Origin: Actinoplanes sp. M2I2
GTDB lineage: Bacteria; Actinomycetota; Actinomycetes; Mycobacteriales; Micromonosporaceae
NCBI RefSeq assembly: GCF_023544445.1
Contig: NZ_JALPVJ010000018.1
Coordinates: 1 to 64,000 of the forward strand
DNA length: 64,000 bases
Direction of reading: 5' to 3'
Part shown: positions 62,133-64,000 of the stretch, piece by piece
How the letters are laid out: the number at the start of each line of letters is the position of its first letter
How positions within the stretch are numbered: position 1 is the stretch's first letter
Position numbers and translations under genes: made by a program
The notes under the pieces: model-generated
Database searches by the model: none
Told to the model about the DNA's origin: nothing
What the model saw: only the letters and a program-made list of their open reading frames with translations

Positions 62133-63385
62133 TCCGTCATGCTCTGGCGGCGGTCTGCGCCGCCGCCCTGACCCTTCCCGCCCCGGCCCTGGGGGCGGGC
62201 CCTGTTTCTGGTGCGGCACCGGCCGCCGCGGCCGGGCGGGCCGAGGTTCCCTGCCCCAAGCCGAAGGTCGCCCCGCCGCCCAACCGGCCGGCTCCCCCGG
62301 TGCCGCCGCCCGACGACCCGGTCGGCAGCGCGATCGGCGGGGACGCGCTCGCGACCCACGGCCTGGTCGTCCCGGCCGGAGCCAAGCCGCCGCCCGCGGT
62401 GACGGCGACCACCTGGATGGTCGCCGACCTCGACACCGGCGAAGTGCTGGGCGGGTGCGGGCCGCACGTCTTCCACACCCCGGCCAGCGTGCAGAAGACC
62501 CTGCTGGCCGCCACCGTGATCGGCAAACTCGAGCCCAAGCAGCGGATGACCGTGGTCCCCGGCGACCTGGACATCGAGCCCGGCAGCTCGGCCGTCGGGC
62601 TGCTCGTGGGCGGCAAGTACCCCATCTCCACGCTGTGGCTGGGCCTGATGCTCAACTCGGGCAACGACGCGGCCAACGCGCTGGCCCGGCTGGCCGGTGG
62701 CGGCGGGCCCGACGGGGTGGCCCGGACGGTGGCCGAGATGAATGCGACAGCGCGGCGCATCGGCGCCTACCAGACCCACGCCGTCACGCCCTCGGGCCTC
62801 GACGGCAAGGGCCAGTTCACCAGCGCGTACGACCTGGCCCTGATCGCCCGGGTGGCCTTCGCCAACGCCGACTTCCGCCGCTACGTGCTCACCGAGCGGG
62901 CCCAGATGCCGGCCCAGCCGCACCTGAAGAAGGGCGGCTTCCAGTTCCAGAACGAGAACAAGCTGATCTTCAACTACCCGGGCGCGCTGGGCGGCAAGAC
63001 CGGCTTCACGACGCTGGCCCGGCACAGTTACGTGGGCGCGGCCCAGCGCAACGGCCGCCGCCTGGTGGTGACTCTGCTGGGCGCCGAGGCGCGCCCGCTG
63101 CGGGGCTGGCAACAGGGCGCCGCCCTGCTCGACTGGGGGTTCTCGCTCCCCCGGGACGAGTCGGTCGGCAAGCTGGTCTCCCCGGAGGACATGGCCACCG
63201 CCGAGCCCTCCCCCACCCCGAAGCCGGCGGTCGCGCCCAAGGCAGCAGTCACCGACGCGAAGCAGGACGACCCGCCGCGGGCCCTGTCGTTCCTCGCGGC
63301 CGCCTCCGTCGCCCTGGTCCTGGCCGGCGCCCCGCTGCTGCTCCTGCTGACCCAGCGCCGCCGCCGACGCCCGGGCCGCCGCTGA
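62129..63385 (+). CDS. D-alanyl-D-alanine carboxypeptidase (PBP5/DacA-type)
   Basis: 418 aa. Signal peptide to about residue 23 (MIRHALAAVCAAALTLPAPALGAG), a Pro-rich linker, then the serine-peptidase domain: SxxK at Ser120/Lys123 (HTPASVQKTLL), SGN at 177-179 (MLNSGNDAAN) and KTG in ALGGKTGFTT. A C-terminal helix (LAAASVALVLAGAPLLLLL) and basic tail anchor it. It trims the terminal D-Ala of peptidoglycan stem peptides. TTG start overlaps the upstream stop; the signal peptide begins at that codon. Confidence 0.93.
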   Translation: MIRHALAAVCAAALTLPAPALGAGPVSGAAPAAAAGRAEVPCPKPKVAPPPNRPAPPVPPPDDPVGSAIGGDALATHGLVVPAGAKPPPAVTATTWMVADLDTGEVLGGCGPHVFHTPASVQKTLLAATVIGKLEPKQRMTVVPGDLDIEPGSSAVGLLVGGKYPISTLWLGLMLNSGNDAANALARLAGGGGPDGVARTVAEMNATARRIGAYQTHAVTPSGLDGKGQFTSAYDLALIARVAFANADFRRYVLTERAQMPAQPHLKKGGFQFQNENKLIFNYPGALGGKTGFTTLARHSYVGAAQRNGRRLVVTLLGAEARPLRGWQQGAALLDWGFSLPRDESVGKLVSPEDMATAEPSPTPKPAVAPKAAVTDAKQDDPPRALSFLAAASVALVLAGAPLLLLLTQRRRRRPGRR

Positions 63386-63394
63386 CTCGTACCG

Positions 63395-63910
63395 TCAGGG
63401 GAGCAGCCAGCCCGACCAGAGCAGGCCGAAGACCCAGATGACGGCGACCGCCAGCGCCGTCGTGAACTCGATCAGCATGGCCATGCCGGCCGCGTGCAGC
63501 GCCTGCTTGGTGGAGGGCCAGGCCCGGCCCGCGCCCAGGCGAGCGCGCTCGACCAGATAGATGCCGAGCACGAAGCCCAGCGGCAGGCCGAGCACCGGGA
63601 TCACGAAGAAGCCGATCACCCCGAGCAGGCCGCCGGCCAGCAGGGCCGAGTTGGGTACGCCGGCGCTCTTGAGGCGGCGGCCGGGCACCAGGTATTTCAC
63701 CAGGGCGCCGAGCAGGGCCACGGCGGTGGCCACGCCGAACGCCAGCCAGCGGACCCCGCTGCTGCCCTCGCCGAGCGCGGCCCAGAGCAGCACCCCGGCC
63801 CAGCTGAGGAGCAGGCCGGGGACGACCGGCACCACGACGCCGACCACACCGACGGCGATCGCCAAGCCGGCGATCAAGTTGATCACCCACGCGCTGTCGG
63901 TCAGACCCAT
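63395..63910 (-). CDS. DUF456-family small membrane protein
   Basis: 171 aa with about five hydrophobic helices. The opening WVINLIAGLAIAVGVVGVVVPVVPGLLLSWAGVLLWAAL, then GALVKYLVPGRRLKSAGVPNSALLAGGLLGVIGFFVIPVLGLPLGFVLGIYL, with the GxxVPxxPG and GxxG glycine motifs, is typical of DUF456. The role is unknown. I start at the ATG of MGLTDSAW (63910); an in-frame upstream start (63970) would add 20 residues, including an extra helix-like leader. Convergent with the carboxypeptidase gene; 63911-64000 holds nothing recognisable. Confidence 0.85.
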   Translation of the reverse strand: MGLTDSAWVINLIAGLAIAVGVVGVVVPVVPGLLLSWAGVLLWAALGEGSSGVRWLAFGVATAVALLGALVKYLVPGRRLKSAGVPNSALLAGGLLGVIGFFVIPVLGLPLGFVLGIYLVERARLGAGRAWPSTKQALHAAGMAMLIEFTTALAVAVIWVFGLLWSGWLLP

Positions 63911-64000
63911 GCGCCCAAGGTGCCAGGCCGCCGCAACGGCGAAAAGACGCAGCGCCGAAGTCTCAACCAACCCACAGCCATTCCGATGCTCAAACCAACA

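Overview
The window is about 64 kb of very GC-rich DNA (roughly 70% or more by eye). It is densely coded, with many GTG and some TTG starts and many 4-bp start/stop overlaps. Lsr2, F420-linked enzymes (an Fgd-type LLM oxidoreductase and PPOX proteins), a PAC2 protein, a treX-treY-treZ operon, an Rv3032-like glucan glycosyltransferase and RsbW/RsbU-type sigma-regulator proteins point to an actinobacterium. The repeat style and gene set suggest Micromonosporaceae, possibly Actinoplanes; the genus is an inference, not a demonstration. I see no rRNA, tRNA, CRISPR array, prophage or insertion sequence, and the region reads as chromosomal core to near-core.

Layout. 0-5.4 kb (minus): a membrane GGDEF-EAL protein, a soluble PP2C phosphatase, a polytopic membrane protein and a membrane-anchored family-3 solute-binding protein with no ABC permease or ATPase. 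5.4-6.7 kb: a catalase-fold-like gene and a 0.5-kb gene-free block of palindromes. 6.7-16.2 kb: alpha-glucan and trehalose metabolism, with treX-treY-treZ on minus and, divergently, a GH133-type debranching enzyme and a GT4 glucan synthase. 16.2-17.9 kb: a CPA2 cation/proton antiporter carrying a C-terminal UBP zinc finger, preceded by a 75-aa truncated regulatory subunit. 18-23 kb: a five-gene, translationally coupled cluster (OleA-like thiolase, GT2, OleC-like AMP ligase, P450, OleD-like SDR) with no OleB. 23-31.8 kb: lipoprotein, PPOX, EcsC-like protein, second GGDEF-EAL protein, PAC2 protein, two alpha/beta hydrolases, and a methanethiol-oxidase-like protein with a membrane partner. 31.9-39.5 kb: GAF-PAS-GAF histidine kinase, trmB, hypotheticals, a WD40-like propeller protein, an ArsR-SRPBCC pair with a palindromic operator, aroA. 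39.8-43 kb: MOSC protein, P-loop kinase, PPOX, a shortened GrpB, GNAT and a broken nitrilase. 42.9-51.3 kb: S33 peptidase, MFS, heterodimeric ABC exporter and gamma-glutamyltransferase, all on minus. 51.4-56.9 kb: sodium/solute symporter with small partner, HAD phosphatase, GT2 with disordered tail, F420-dependent Fgd. 56.9-61 kb: a sigma factor fused to a zinc anti-sigma motif, a transmembrane helix and an extracellular glycoside hydrolase, divergent from RsbW-like, RsbU-like and MarR genes. 61-64 kb: lsr2, a hypothetical, a D,D-carboxypeptidase and a DUF456 protein.

Most notable: (1) the one-polypeptide sigma/anti-sigma/TM/glycosidase; (2) the Ole-like cluster without OleB, which could make a beta-lactone or related lipid; (3) the orphan binding protein plus membrane protein plus PP2C set, which resembles GlnH/GlnX/PknG signalling with a phosphatase in place of the kinase; (4) the antiporter fused to a UBP zinc finger. 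None could be checked against a database here.
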